Below, piece by piece: positions 31,610-39,757 of a stretch of 64,000 nt of DNA. The notes beneath the pieces are model-generated. The model was given only the letters and a program-made list of their open reading frames with translations, made no database searches and was not told where the DNA came from. This DNA comes from a virus, in IMG/VR virus record IMGVR_UViG_3300029267_005544, positions 1-64,000 of that record; one strand, given 5' to 3'. How positions within the stretch are numbered: the stretch's first letter is position 1; each line of letters begins with the position of its first letter. Both the position numbers and the translations under genes were made by a program.

Positions 31610-32512
31610 GTGAATATATTTAGAAAAATTGAAGAAACAAAAGCCCTTATTAAAAAAATGAAAGACAGAATGCCAACCAATATACAGGCAGTAAATGTTG
31701 CTTATGATTTTATAACATTATATGAGAAATTAAATCTCTGGCAATCATTAGGTTCAAAAACATTCCGTTTATCCAAAGAGCTTATTGATGCTTTTACACT
31801 TACTGATATACCTCTTGATATTACTCCGAACGAATTTAAATATCCATTTGATACATTTCTTATTGAGGGCGAGAAGCCTTTATACCAGGTTCAAATTCGC
31901 AAAAACGATTATGCAGATGTGCACTGTCTGCTTTTTATTGACAAAAGAGCAATAATAAAACAGCCTGGTGATAGATACCTTACACGCAATGGTGAATGGC
32001 TTGACGATCTTGAATGGGATCTATCTGTATCAGGATTATCTCCCGGCCTTGACGGATATGGGCTTGATCACATGTGGTTAAATATGAAAAATCATGAAAC
32101 AATTGAAAACGCTCTTAAAGTAGAAAATCAAGCAAAAGAATATCGTGATACAGTATCGATACCTGAAGCCAAAAGGGCTTCGAATATTTTCTTTAATACG
32201 ATAATGTATATCAACGATCCAACAAGGATACCTGTGGAGACTGAGTCGAGAGGGAGAGCTAAATATAAATTAAGCGGTAAAAAAAGAACAATAAAGAATG
32301 AATATATTTTACTTCGTCCACCGAGAAATTACATTTCAATTCCTGGAGTCGGAACTGGTAGAAAAGTTGATAAGCGATTTATTGTTCGTGGTCATTATCG
32401 CAACCAAGTATATGGAAAGGGTCGATTAGAACGAAAAAGAATTTGGATTATGCCATTCTGGAAAGGACCTGAATTAGCTGAGATTGTATCAAAAAAATAT
32501 AAGGTGGAATAA
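31610..32512 (+). CDS. AcrVA2-like family protein (candidate anti-CRISPR)
   Basis: The 300-aa protein starts at GTG 31610 after AGGAGGATA. The C-terminal block RFIVRGHYRNQVYGKG (residues about 257-271), followed by RIWIMPFWKGPE, resembles the RRGHW...W.P end of AcrVA2 and its many phage/plasmid homologues. The segment ASNIFFNTIMYINDPTRIP (about 188-206) fits the preceding helix that ends in a D/EPD-type turn. AcrVA2 blocks production of Cas12a. The match is by motif only, and the wider family has members with no known anti-CRISPR activity. It has no promoter of the NGTTAT type directly upstream. Confidence 0.45.
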   Translation: MNIFRKIEETKALIKKMKDRMPTNIQAVNVAYDFITLYEKLNLWQSLGSKTFRLSKELIDAFTLTDIPLDITPNEFKYPFDTFLIEGEKPLYQVQIRKNDYADVHCLLFIDKRAIIKQPGDRYLTRNGEWLDDLEWDLSVSGLSPGLDGYGLDHMWLNMKNHETIENALKVENQAKEYRDTVSIPEAKRASNIFFNTIMYINDPTRIPVETESRGRAKYKLSGKKRTIKNEYILLRPPRNYISIPGVGTGRKVDKRFIVRGHYRNQVYGKGRLERKRIWIMPFWKGPELAEIVSKKYKVE

Positions 32513-32513
32513 T

Positions 32514-32825
32514 ATGGATAAATTATTGGAAGAATTAGTTAAAGCTGCTATGTCGGAAGCTTACCCTGAAGGTGATGATAGTAATCCTGATGATGATTTT
32601 GTTAGTTGTAATAAAAATGGTTTTCGAGTTGCCTTTAGGAAAGTACTAATCCAAAATTCTCACACTATGGCTAAAAAATCCATATCGAACAATAAACAAA
32701 TTGATGCCATTGCCTTGAAAGAAGAGATTCAAGAAGTATTGCGCGGTTATATTTTTTCAAATGAAGTGTCCAGAATAACCGATTGCATAATGAAAAAAAT
32801 AGAACAAAGGATACATATTTCGTAA
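32514..32825 (+). CDS. hypothetical protein
   Basis: A 103-aa mostly helical protein, ATG 32514 with AAGGTGG upstream. The acidic stretch EGDDSNPDDDF near residue 17 is followed by helices. It directly follows the AcrVA2-like gene (2-nt gap), so it is coupled to it; an anti-defence partner is possible but unproven. Confidence 0.55.
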   Translation: MDKLLEELVKAAMSEAYPEGDDSNPDDDFVSCNKNGFRVAFRKVLIQNSHTMAKKSISNNKQIDAIALKEEIQEVLRGYIFSNEVSRITDCIMKKIEQRIHIS

Positions 32826-32864
32826 ATTATTGTATTTAATCCAAAATTTTCAAGGATATTTTAT

Positions 32865-33074
32865 ATGGCAAAACGATATATAATAGTTGAAAAATGCAGT
32901 GAAAAGACGTGTCCGTATTATGAGATTCATCCGATATTAAAAAAACGATATTGTAAATTAGTTAGTAAAAATTATGGCGACATAATTGATTCTAGGGTTA
33001 AAACATTTCCAAGGTTTTGTCCATTGGATAATATTAAATGTCCGCATTGTGGAGGTAAATTTTATACTGAATAA
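32865..33074 (+). CDS. small zinc-binding protein
   Basis: A 69-aa product with six Cys: CSEKTCPYYE, CKL, FCPLDNIKCPHCGGKFY, a double-knuckle zinc protein ending in a CPHCG ribbon. ATG 32865 with a weak AAGGATAT site. Function unknown. Confidence 0.6.
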   Translation: MAKRYIIVEKCSEKTCPYYEIHPILKKRYCKLVSKNYGDIIDSRVKTFPRFCPLDNIKCPHCGGKFYTE

Positions 33075-33093
33075 CCTTATAGGAGAAAAAAAA

Positions 33094-33327
33094 ATGTTTT
33101 TATTTGAATGTTTGTTAAAGTTTCCATATCACTTACGTAGATTGCCTGAAAAGGTATATGTAATTGCTGAATCTCCCGACGATGCCAAATTGTTAATAAC
33201 AAAAGGTCAATATAAGTCAATTGACATTAAAATGTTATGCGAGCAAAAAAACATTCTTTCCTCAGATAATAAGAATTCTGACGATGATAAACCAATAACA
33301 AACAGATTCCTAAGATATACAGACTAA
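33094..33327 (+). CDS. hypothetical protein
   Basis: A 77-aa product; ATG 33094 with AGGAG upstream. FECLLKFPYHLRRLPEKVYVIAESPDDAKLLI suggests a small alpha/beta domain. No family is recognised. Confidence 0.5.
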   Translation: MFLFECLLKFPYHLRRLPEKVYVIAESPDDAKLLITKGQYKSIDIKMLCEQKNILSSDNKNSDDDKPITNRFLRYTD

Positions 33328-33383
33328 TATTAGACATTACAAGTTGAAAGAATAATAATATGTAAATTAATAAAATAAAATAA

Positions 33384-33497
33384 GTGAAAGTCTCACCCGA
33401 ATTGGATAGAAATATCTGCCAGTAGTACCAGCAACTGTACGACTGGGGCTATCTCCGTGTTCACCAGGAGACTTGGTGAGACTTTCCTTTCTTTTTA
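33384..33497 (+). ncRNA. structured RNA with 12-bp closing stem
   Basis: GAAAGTCTCACC (33386-33397) pairs perfectly with GGTGAGACTTTC (33475-33486). Inside, GGATAG/CTATC and CCAGT/ACTGG form nested arms, giving a multi-branched fold. A pyrimidine/T-rich tail follows (CTTTCTTTTT). Non-coding. It could be a small RNA or riboswitch-like leader for the 265-aa gene. Confidence 0.55.
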
Positions 33498-33524
33498 ACA
33501 AGAAGGGGGTCTAATGTAAATTAA

Positions 33525-34322
33525 ATGGAAAAAAAGGCTAGTATTATAAGAGATAAAGAGCAAGAGCGCATATACCATTCTTTGCTCAGTGGACATTTTA
33601 AAACCGTAACCCTCGAGAAATATAATGACGCAATGATGAATTTAATGTTTCAAGAGGCTTGTGACAAAGTGCTTGGTAAAAATTTTTCCAAGAATCGAAT
33701 AAGCAAACGTAAAGAAAAAAAAATAAAAGATTATGTTGCAAATAAAATTCGAAAAAAGTATGGTAAGTGGGTTAATCTTACCAATGTAAAATTAAAGAAA
33801 AATGGCCAAATGGCTTTTAGAACAAATCTTGACAGAACATTTATTGTTCCTGACAGAGGTAGATTATACGGTGCTTACTATCATACAATAAGTGGAAATG
33901 TATTTTTTACTGAACATTGTCTTGAACGGTTTGAAGAACGGGCAAATATGGAATTTCTTGATGGTATAATAAATGCTGCCAGGAGAGGTCTTAATGCAGA
34001 GCCAACTGCAGTTGATATTTTATCATTACTTATAAATTATGGCCCGCTTGATTATGGTAGAAATAAAGACCATCTTCATATAAGCGTATTATCTGGAATA
34101 ATTGCGCTTGAAGATCTTGGAGATGTATTTATAGCAAAAACATTTCTTTCTGAGAACATGATTAAAGATATACAATGGTATCGACCCGAAATTGGAAATC
34201 GCAGTGAAGCAATGTCATTTGTCAGTGTATTACAATCGCCGTGTAAAAAAATAGATAAGCCCCTTTTATATACAACAGCAATAGAAGAAGCTCGTAAACT
34301 CTACAATGAAAGCGTGGATTAA
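33525..34322 (+). CDS. hypothetical protein
   Basis: The 265-aa product starts at ATG 33525; the best ribosome binding site (AAGGGGG) is about 15 nt upstream, so the start is not certain. The N-terminal 70 residues are very basic, then a mixed domain with FTEHCLERFEERAN and a Leu-rich helix. No family is recognised. Confidence 0.6.
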   Translation: MEKKASIIRDKEQERIYHSLLSGHFKTVTLEKYNDAMMNLMFQEACDKVLGKNFSKNRISKRKEKKIKDYVANKIRKKYGKWVNLTNVKLKKNGQMAFRTNLDRTFIVPDRGRLYGAYYHTISGNVFFTEHCLERFEERANMEFLDGIINAARRGLNAEPTAVDILSLLINYGPLDYGRNKDHLHISVLSGIIALEDLGDVFIAKTFLSENMIKDIQWYRPEIGNRSEAMSFVSVLQSPCKKIDKPLLYTTAIEEARKLYNESVD

Positions 34323-34374
34323 TAATCTACGTTGCTTGACTATGAGTTGAGCTTCTTTTTTAGTTATTAGATAT

Positions 34375-34403
34375 TGTTATAAAATATGAAAATCTGGTAT
34401 AAA
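34375..34403 (+). promoter_or_regulatory. promoter P8 (TGTTAT-17-TATAAA)
   Basis: TGTTAT 34375-34380, 17 nt ending CTGG, TATAAA 34398-34403, after a T-run at 34355. It starts the transcript carrying the structured RNA at 34433. Confidence 0.68.
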
Positions 34404-34432
34404 TATATTGAATGGCGATTTATATTTAAATT

Positions 34433-34550
34433 GGAAGAAAGGTTATACCGACCCCACCATGCCACAGGGTAGCGAGAAAACCGTAAGGGTAATCGTCCTG
34501 CTATATTGGTGCCTTCGTCGGTCTTTTCCTTGATTTGGGACCTTTCTTCC
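34433..34550 (+). ncRNA. structured RNA with 11-bp closing stem
   Basis: GGAAGAAAGGT (34433-34443) pairs perfectly with ACCTTTCTTCC (34540-34550). Inside it ACCGAC (34447-34452) pairs with GTCGGT (34517-34522), then CACCA/TGGTG. The architecture is the same as the RNA at 33384 but the sequence differs. It starts about 20 nt after promoter P8. It may be a 5'-UTR element of the 74-aa gene. Confidence 0.6.
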
Positions 34551-34587
34551 TTGTTAATATAATATTTCTTTATTAAAGGAGAATTTT

Positions 34588-34812
34588 ATGGAAAAGGGTG
34601 TGGATATTGATGCTGGAAGAATTATATTCTTCCAGAATGAAGAATATATTGATATATGTCAAATCGGTTTTATGCTACACGGATTTAGTGCATGTCATCA
34701 TTGTAAAATGATGACAGTGTGTAAATTAGCAGTTACTAATATGGAAACAAGTAATACATTATTAAATATATATAATCAACTGTCAATGAAATATCAAAAT
34801 TCCTGGAGCTAA
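34588..34812 (+). CDS. hypothetical protein
   Basis: A 74-aa product, ATG 34588 with AAAGGAG 7 nt upstream. CHHCKMMTVC near residues 38-47 is a compact Cys/His zinc knuckle. Ends before a terminator. Confidence 0.55.
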   Translation: MEKGVDIDAGRIIFFQNEEYIDICQIGFMLHGFSACHHCKMMTVCKLAVTNMETSNTLLNIYNQLSMKYQNSWS

Positions 34813-34842
34813 CCAGGCCTTATAAATGATATTTTCTTTTCA

Positions 34843-34876
34843 AAAGCGGCTCGGTAAAACGTGCCGCTTTTTTTTA
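34843..34876 (+). terminator. rho-independent terminator
   Basis: AAGCGGC (34844-34850) / GCCGCTT (34863-34869) with T-run. Confidence 0.85.
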
Positions 34877-34881
34877 CCTAT

Positions 34882-34913
34882 TACTGTTAGAAAAACAGTA
34901 AATCTGGTATAAG
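34882..34913 (+). promoter_or_regulatory. promoter P9 with overlapping operator-like palindrome
   Basis: TGTTAG 34885-34890, 17 nt ending CTGG, TATAAG 34908-34913. The inverted repeat TACTGTT (34882-34888) / AACAGTA (34894-34900) spans the -35 box and spacer, as a repressor operator would. None of the other copies shows this palindrome as clearly. Confidence 0.6.
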
Positions 34914-34958
34914 TATAATGAAAGGAAAATTAACTATTCATTTATAATGGGAGACGTT

Positions 34959-35327
34959 ATGGAAAAAGTAAAAGTTATCGATGAACATCCAAATAAAATA
35001 CACGATGGAATGGAACTGTTCCTTGTCACCGGAAAGCAACTTACTAATGCCGGTGCTTTTCTAAAAGGCGAGACATTTTTAACTGGATTTCAGGAAAATA
35101 ACAATGTCCGTGGAATGTTTAGTGAAGATTTCGAACCTGTTCAGATTATCGCGTTTGATAATGGAAAATATATATTCACGATGTTCAATGTAACAACTAT
35201 TTCGAGAGAAGGTATTTCAGAGCTAATCAAAAAAGGCGAATACATTCTCGATAACAACAAATGTATGAGCCAATCCGAACGTGAAGAGTTTGGTGAATTA
35301 TATCCTATATATAAATTTACATTATAA
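34959..35327 (+). CDS. hypothetical protein
   Basis: A 122-aa beta-rich protein. ATG 34959 is chosen because GGGAG lies 7 nt upstream; ATG 34947 overlaps that site. No recognised family. Transcribed from promoter P9. Confidence 0.6.
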   Translation: MEKVKVIDEHPNKIHDGMELFLVTGKQLTNAGAFLKGETFLTGFQENNNVRGMFSEDFEPVQIIAFDNGKYIFTMFNVTTISREGISELIKKGEYILDNNKCMSQSEREEFGELYPIYKFTL

Positions 35328-35359
35328 AAATAAAAACTATTCATTTACAAGGAGGAGAT

Positions 35360-35528
35360 ATGTTTAAATCATTCACAGACTTATGAAGAGTTTCAGGAGT
35401 GGATTGAAATGTGCAAAAAGGACAAGGAAAAGTTTAATTTTAAAACTTATGCAGCATTCATGATGATGAAGAGGGGTGTCATTGGAAATAGCTCTATTAG
35501 ACAAAGGATTATTAATAAATTATTATAA
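35360..35528 (+). pseudogene. small gene with frame disrupted at its start
   Basis: A strong AAGGAGG precedes ATG 35360, which stops after 8 codons. The +1 frame from 35361 encodes a good 55-residue protein (SQTYEEFQEWIEMCKKDKEK, then FKTYAAFMMMKRG) to TAA 35528 but has no start codon. One extra nucleotide just after the ATG would explain this, or a +1 shift. Confidence 0.5.
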
Positions 35529-35577
35529 TGATATTTTCCTTTATACAAATTTACAATTTACAAATAAGGAGAAAAGT

Positions 35578-35976
35578 ATGTATAAAAATTACGCAGAATA
35601 TGCAAAAGCCCGTGTTGAAAATATAAAGTCATTGATCCAGTTTATTCCTGAACTGGAAGCATGTGTCGAAATGATGGATGACTTCTTATCCGAAGCTGTC
35701 AAATGTGGTCCAATATTTGACAAAGTCAAATTGGCAATTGAAAACGCACTCGGCAAAGAAATTGAGTTTGCCGAGTGCGATACGATATTCGCCGTAATCT
35801 CGTCAGTCATGACAGGTAAAATTGACTATTCGCTGGTTAATGAACCTGCCGACATAGGCAGGTTAACAATTATTGAAATTGCTAAAGTGCTGCCTGGCAC
35901 CGGTATCGAAGGTGTCTCTGAGAGTATTGTTGAAATAACAAATAAAATGTTAGGCCACGCCAAAGACCTAATGTAG
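35578..35976 (+). CDS. hypothetical helical protein
   Basis: A 132-aa protein; ATG 35578 with AAGGAG 6 nt upstream, preferred over an in-frame TTG far upstream. Almost all helix, moderately acidic. TAG stop, then a terminator. Confidence 0.6.
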   Translation: MYKNYAEYAKARVENIKSLIQFIPELEACVEMMDDFLSEAVKCGPIFDKVKLAIENALGKEIEFAECDTIFAVISSVMTGKIDYSLVNEPADIGRLTIIEIAKVLPGTGIEGVSESIVEITNKMLGHAKDLM

Positions 35977-36010
35977 ACTGTTATTGGTAAGTGATTATAT
36001 ACAAAAAAGA

Positions 36011-36038
36011 GCGCAACTAAATAGTTGCGTTTTTTTTA
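36011..36038 (+). terminator. rho-independent terminator
   Basis: CGCAACTA-AA-TAGTTGCG followed by T8, leading directly into the promoter at 36041. Confidence 0.85.
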
Positions 36039-36040
36039 GC

Positions 36041-36069
36041 TGTTATCAAAAAGATAATTCTGGAATTAC
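36041..36069 (+). promoter_or_regulatory. promoter P10 (TGTTAT-17-AATTAC)
   Basis: TGTTAT 36041-36046 sits 2 nt after the terminator T-run; 17-nt spacer ending CTGG; -10 AATTAC 36064-36069 is a weak match. Drives the DUF932-like gene. Confidence 0.55.
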
Positions 36070-36115
36070 TATAATGTGCACGTTACTATTAACTTTTTTT
36101 ATGAAAGGGCATGGC

Positions 36116-36883
36116 ATGCCAAAATTTTCCAATCCATTTGTAGAAGTGAAACAAGAGCCCGTCGAAGTCGGCGGTGATAAAGTCTCCAAAATAGGAGTTC
36201 GAGTGCAGGATGACGAAGGCAACTGGCAGTTAGCTGGAATCCAATCGGCTGGTTGGAGCCTGATTAAAAACAGTATTGCAAAAGATGTTGGTGATAATAT
36301 TATGAGTCGCTCACCATATGACTGGGAAGAACTCAAAATCCTTTGGGATGGAAAGAAGTATGCACATTATTTTATTACAAAACAGACTGTTGCTGAAATT
36401 AATGCCGGCGGTAGTGAAGAAAATGTACGCGATATTCGTCTTGGTATGATGATGCGAAATGCATATGACGGAAGTGGTAAATTCGGAATGGAAATGTTTG
36501 CCTGTGATTACGGGTGCACAAATCAATTTGTGTCCAGGAAGAGGTTTGGTTATTTTGCTATTTATCATAGCGAACAGGATTCGTGGAAGATTGATGATGC
36601 TCTTCAAAATCTCCAAATTGGTGCAGAAAATCTTATTGCAATTGCACCAAGAATTCAACAGCTCGCAGAAACACCACTGGAGACTCAGCACCTCATAAGT
36701 GCTTATAAAAATACAAAAATACCTCAAAGCAAATGGGGTGAAGTTATTGAGCGTTTATCCATCGAGCAGGCAACATTATTTGGGCTGTATTCAGCGCTGA
36801 CATATATCACATCTCATCAATTGAAAGGTTTTAATGCGATTACCGTTGGCGATACAATCACTGAGCATATGCTTAGTGATTGA
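36116..36883 (+). CDS. DUF932-like phage protein
   Basis: The 255-aa product reads from ATG 36116 (AAAGGG 7 nt upstream; ATG 36101 is an alternative). The middle has GMMMRNAYDGSGKFGMEMFACDYGCTNQFV and a following His/Tyr motif, similar to the DUF932 block (NSYDGS.A.......VVCTNG). DUF932 proteins occur in phages and plasmids; the function is unknown. Confidence 0.65.
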   Translation: MPKFSNPFVEVKQEPVEVGGDKVSKIGVRVQDDEGNWQLAGIQSAGWSLIKNSIAKDVGDNIMSRSPYDWEELKILWDGKKYAHYFITKQTVAEINAGGSEENVRDIRLGMMMRNAYDGSGKFGMEMFACDYGCTNQFVSRKRFGYFAIYHSEQDSWKIDDALQNLQIGAENLIAIAPRIQQLAETPLETQHLISAYKNTKIPQSKWGEVIERLSIEQATLFGLYSALTYITSHQLKGFNAITVGDTITEHMLSD

Positions 36884-37003
36884 TGAAGTTATAATAAAAT
36901 AAAACATAACCAAGAGGTAGTTTTTTTCTATCTCTTGGTGTTATTTATAACAATTTTTATTTGGAATCAAATTATGATTTTAATAAAAGCGTCAATAATT
37001 ATA

Positions 37004-37357
37004 ATGTCCAATCTTGATATAGATGCAATAGGATTGACAAAACAAAATCTTGCAAAATGTTGTCCGTATGGAGAAATATTAATAAATAATGAGGGAAAAT
37101 ATAAAGATACATTTTCTTTATTTAAAAGATTAATAATTTGCTCTGATATAACCAATATTTTAATTCATGTTCCATATGCTGAAAAATTTGAACCACACAG
37201 CAGAATATTTCGTAATAGAAAAGATAAACCATATATAATTTTAAAAAAAATGTATACTGATATGGATGAGGTTGAAGAATTAATTGAATTTTGTTTCTGC
37301 AAAAATATAATTGTAGAATCACATTGTATAATTGGTGAGAGTAGAAATAATGAGTAG
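37004..37357 (+). CDS. hypothetical protein
   Basis: A 117-aa product from ATG 37004; the frame is open farther upstream and no strong ribosome binding site decides the start. Mixed alpha/beta. The upstream gap holds a long hairpin ACCAAGAGGTAG / CTATCTCTTGGT with T7 in the loop (36908-36942). Confidence 0.5.
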   Translation: MSNLDIDAIGLTKQNLAKCCPYGEILINNEGKYKDTFSLFKRLIICSDITNILIHVPYAEKFEPHSRIFRNRKDKPYIILKKMYTDMDEVEELIEFCFCKNIIVESHCIIGESRNNE

Positions 37358-37739
37358 TAATTATTGGGCAAATAGTGGATATATACTTAAAATTACAGAT
37401 GAAGTTTTAAAGGCTTTTAATATAACAAAAGAACTTCTAATTCAACAATGGTCTGACGAACATAATATAAAACATTGCGAATCAATAATGGATATGATTC
37501 GCGAAGCTACATATGGTGGTGAAAAGCTTCATCTGGATTTTTGTGGCAATAAATTTTCTGTTGATATATTCTGTGTTAATGATGATATTGAGAGTGCTGA
37601 CGCATTACTTGATAGGTGGGAATATTATATGATTTTTGATCAGAGTGATATTTGTACTATTAAACCTACGCCCTTTTTACAAGCTTTACAAGATAGAAAT
37701 ATTGCTCCAGAATTTAAACAATGGGTGAGTTATGGGTAA
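37350..37739 (+). CDS. hypothetical protein
   Basis: A 129-aa acidic protein; ATG 37350 overlaps the upstream stop by 8 bp. Helical. No family is recognised. Confidence 0.55.
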   Translation: MSSNYWANSGYILKITDEVLKAFNITKELLIQQWSDEHNIKHCESIMDMIREATYGGEKLHLDFCGNKFSVDIFCVNDDIESADALLDRWEYYMIFDQSDICTIKPTPFLQALQDRNIAPEFKQWVSYG

Positions 37740-37749
37740 AATTGCTCGA

Positions 37750-37778
37750 TGTTGTTTCTTTAAAATTTCTGGCATAAT
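37750..37778 (+). promoter_or_regulatory. promoter P11 (TGTTGT-17-CATAAT)
   Basis: TGTTGT 37750-37755, 17 nt ending CTGG, CATAAT 37773-37778. Starts a run of about ten genes to 41.1 kb. Confidence 0.6.
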
Positions 37779-37836
37779 TATAATAAAGGTTGATTAACTA
37801 TTTGAATCGATTAAATCGACTTATAAGGAAGGAAAA

Positions 37837-38022
37837 ATGTACATTCAATTAACTTATAAACATGGAAACGGAATATATGATTCCAAAGTCAAAATCGTCT
37901 CAGATAATGAAATAGATTGCAGCTCGATAGACACTATCGAGGATAATGGTGTTGTATACTGGCAAGATGGAGACCTAAACGGAATAGCCATACCGCTTCC
38001 TGACAATATCGAAGAGGTATAA
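37837..38022 (+). CDS. hypothetical protein
   Basis: A 61-aa acidic beta-rich protein, ATG with AAGGAAGG upstream. First gene after promoter P11. Confidence 0.55.
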   Translation: MYIQLTYKHGNGIYDSKVKIVSDNEIDCSSIDTIEDNGVVYWQDGDLNGIAIPLPDNIEEV

Positions 38023-38025
38023 TAT

Positions 38026-38325
38026 ATGAATTCTAAAGCAAATACTGTAACAATTTATGCATTTTTTACATTTGTAATAATAGCGGTTTGTTTAATAATT
38101 GTGTGGTGCCCGATAAAATCGAAATATAAAAAAATATTACCAGATAAAGATACCGTGTATGTTGATAAGGCTATAGGGATTGACACATTATATATTGATA
38201 CCGGTATTATTACCAGACTTTATCTCAGAGAAGATAGTTTGTACAAAGAAATTATTATAACTCGTGATAGTCTCAACGAAATTAAAAGGAGGATAGCGAA
38301 TGCCAAAGAAAAAGAAGCTCCCTAG
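38026..38325 (+). CDS. small membrane protein
   Basis: A 99-aa product with one N-terminal membrane helix (TIYAFFTFVIIAVCLIIVW, about residues 8-26) and a C-terminal charged domain ending in a coiled-coil-like helix (DSLNEIKRRIANAKEKE). The size and shape are like i-spanin/Rz-type or small inner-membrane phage proteins, but no lysis genes are identified nearby. Confidence 0.55.
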   Translation: MNSKANTVTIYAFFTFVIIAVCLIIVWCPIKSKYKKILPDKDTVYVDKAIGIDTLYIDTGIITRLYLREDSLYKEIIITRDSLNEIKRRIANAKEKEAP

Positions 38326-38560
38326 AATGTTCATATACGTTGAGGGTGGTCTTATCCAGACCATAGCGGCAGATATTCCAATGGAAATTCTGGTGCTCGA
38401 TGGTGATGTTGATGGTATCGAATGTCCGGATAATTATAAAGATATTGATGGTAGTGAATTTCGTGCTCGAGTTGCCTGGGAAAGAAAGCCGTACCAAAGT
38501 AAGAGTACCGTTAATCATTATTTCAATGAACAAGCACGAGTAGATAAGGAAAACTACTGA
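38300..38560 (+). CDS. hypothetical protein
   Basis: An 86-aa product, ATG 38300 inside the 3' end of the membrane protein gene with AGGAGG upstream. Beta-rich, acidic centre (VLDGDVDGIECPD). The stop overlaps the next start (TGATG). Confidence 0.55.
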   Translation: MPKKKKLPRMFIYVEGGLIQTIAADIPMEILVLDGDVDGIECPDNYKDIDGSEFRARVAWERKPYQSKSTVNHYFNEQARVDKENY

Positions 38561-38697
38561 TGGAAAATGAAACAATCGAATGTCCAGGATGTGGATACGC
38601 AATATCCATAAATAATCTTCAGTGCCCGGAATGCGGGTACGAAATGGATGATGATGAGCGTGAGGAGGCCGGAAATGAATCCAGAACAGATAATTAA
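38560..38697 (+). CDS. 45-aa zinc-ribbon protein
   Basis: ATG 38560 overlaps the upstream TGA. Residues 8-26 contain CPGCGY and CPECGY 14 residues apart, a textbook two-knuckle zinc ribbon, then an acidic tail. The next gene starts inside it. Confidence 0.65.
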   Translation: MENETIECPGCGYAISINNLQCPECGYEMDDDEREEAGNESRTDN

Positions 38698-39154
38698 TCA
38701 AATATGGACAATGCACTGGTATGAAGTAATACAAATCGCTTTAATGGATGATTTGATACTCCTGGTGAAAACATGGCCATTTTTACTTGTATCAATTTTT
38801 ATTTTTTTCGGAACACTTCTATTAATAGAAAAGAATAAAAAGTATAGAATTACATCCCTTAAAAGCAAATGCCTATTATGCGAAGGTAAAATAGAATGCG
38901 GCCTCCCCAATCATAAACCGTGTGGAAAAGTTATAATAACCATATCAGATATTTCAAATGAAGATTTCTGTATAGTTATGCATCGCAACTGTGCTAAAGA
39001 ATATATGAAAAAACTTATCGGTAATGTGGAAGGGCTTCCACAGACTGATGAGTTTATTGTCGGTGTAATAGCAAGCGAGCTTGTTAATAAAGGCGATCTT
39101 ATCAGGCCGCAATGGGAAATATTTCAGTGTGTATCAAAGAATCAAGGAGGATAA
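38675..39154 (+). CDS. membrane protein with Cys motif
   Basis: The 159-aa product starts at ATG 38675 with GAGGAGG upstream, overlapping the zinc-ribbon gene. A membrane helix (FLLVSIFIFFGTLLLI, about 33-48) is followed by CLLCEGKIEC and a His/Cys pair, a likely cytoplasmic zinc site. Function unknown. Confidence 0.58.
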   Translation: MNPEQIINQIWTMHWYEVIQIALMDDLILLVKTWPFLLVSIFIFFGTLLLIEKNKKYRITSLKSKCLLCEGKIECGLPNHKPCGKVIITISDISNEDFCIVMHRNCAKEYMKKLIGNVEGLPQTDEFIVGVIASELVNKGDLIRPQWEIFQCVSKNQGG

Positions 39155-39472
39155 TTGTTAAAAAATAAAAAATTTGTAATACCTGTAATGCAATTACAGG
39201 ATTTATTAACAAGATTTGTCGAAACGCCATCAATAGGAAATCCTGATTATATTGATATGATACTCTGGCTTTATGCATGTGCGAGAAATAATAAAGATAA
39301 TTGGGGGCTAAAAGGTAAATGGCCTTATTTCAGGATTAAAATCGATCTCGAGAAGCAATGGTACCCGGTAGTTATAATATATAACCGCTGGTTTGCCAAT
39401 GCATTCATTGAGGGATGGTTATTTAATTACATTAAAAAGAAAAGGAGTAGTAAGCGTGGCAAAAAAAATTGA
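39155..39472 (+). CDS. hypothetical protein
   Basis: A 105-aa product from TTG 39155 after AAGGAGG. Aromatic alpha/beta core and a basic tail (KKKRSSKRGKK). Overlaps the next gene by 17 bp. Confidence 0.55.
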   Translation: MLKNKKFVIPVMQLQDLLTRFVETPSIGNPDYIDMILWLYACARNNKDNWGLKGKWPYFRIKIDLEKQWYPVVIIYNRWFANAFIEGWLFNYIKKKRSSKRGKKN

Positions 39473-39746
39473 ACACTGGGATCCTGAATTTTGTCCGGAA
39501 GAGTTAAGCGCATTATATGATTTTCTTGATAATAGGGCGCATGGTCTTCCGGAAGATATTGATCATTACATTATATCAAAAGAGTACTTTAAAGAACTTG
39601 AGGTATATACTTGCCCGGAAGATCATTATGATATTAATGATTATGTGGATGTCGAGTACGTTGCTCATTTTGCAAGTATGTTAGAGCGTTTGAAAGATAT
39701 TCCTGATGACGCTGTGCTTGAAATAGATTTATCAAACGCCTATTAA
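39456..39746 (+). CDS. hypothetical acidic protein
   Basis: A 96-aa product from GTG 39456 with AAAGGAG upstream, which decides this start. Very acidic (Asp/Glu-rich), helical. No family is recognised. Confidence 0.55.
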   Translation: MAKKIEHWDPEFCPEELSALYDFLDNRAHGLPEDIDHYIISKEYFKELEVYTCPEDHYDINDYVDVEYVAHFASMLERLKDIPDDAVLEIDLSNAY

Positions 39747-39757
39747 AGGAGTATCTT

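Noticed and set aside
38026-38325. i-spanin/Rz lysis protein
   Set aside because: The topology fits, but no o-spanin, holin or endolysin is recognisable next to it, so the call was kept as a small membrane protein.
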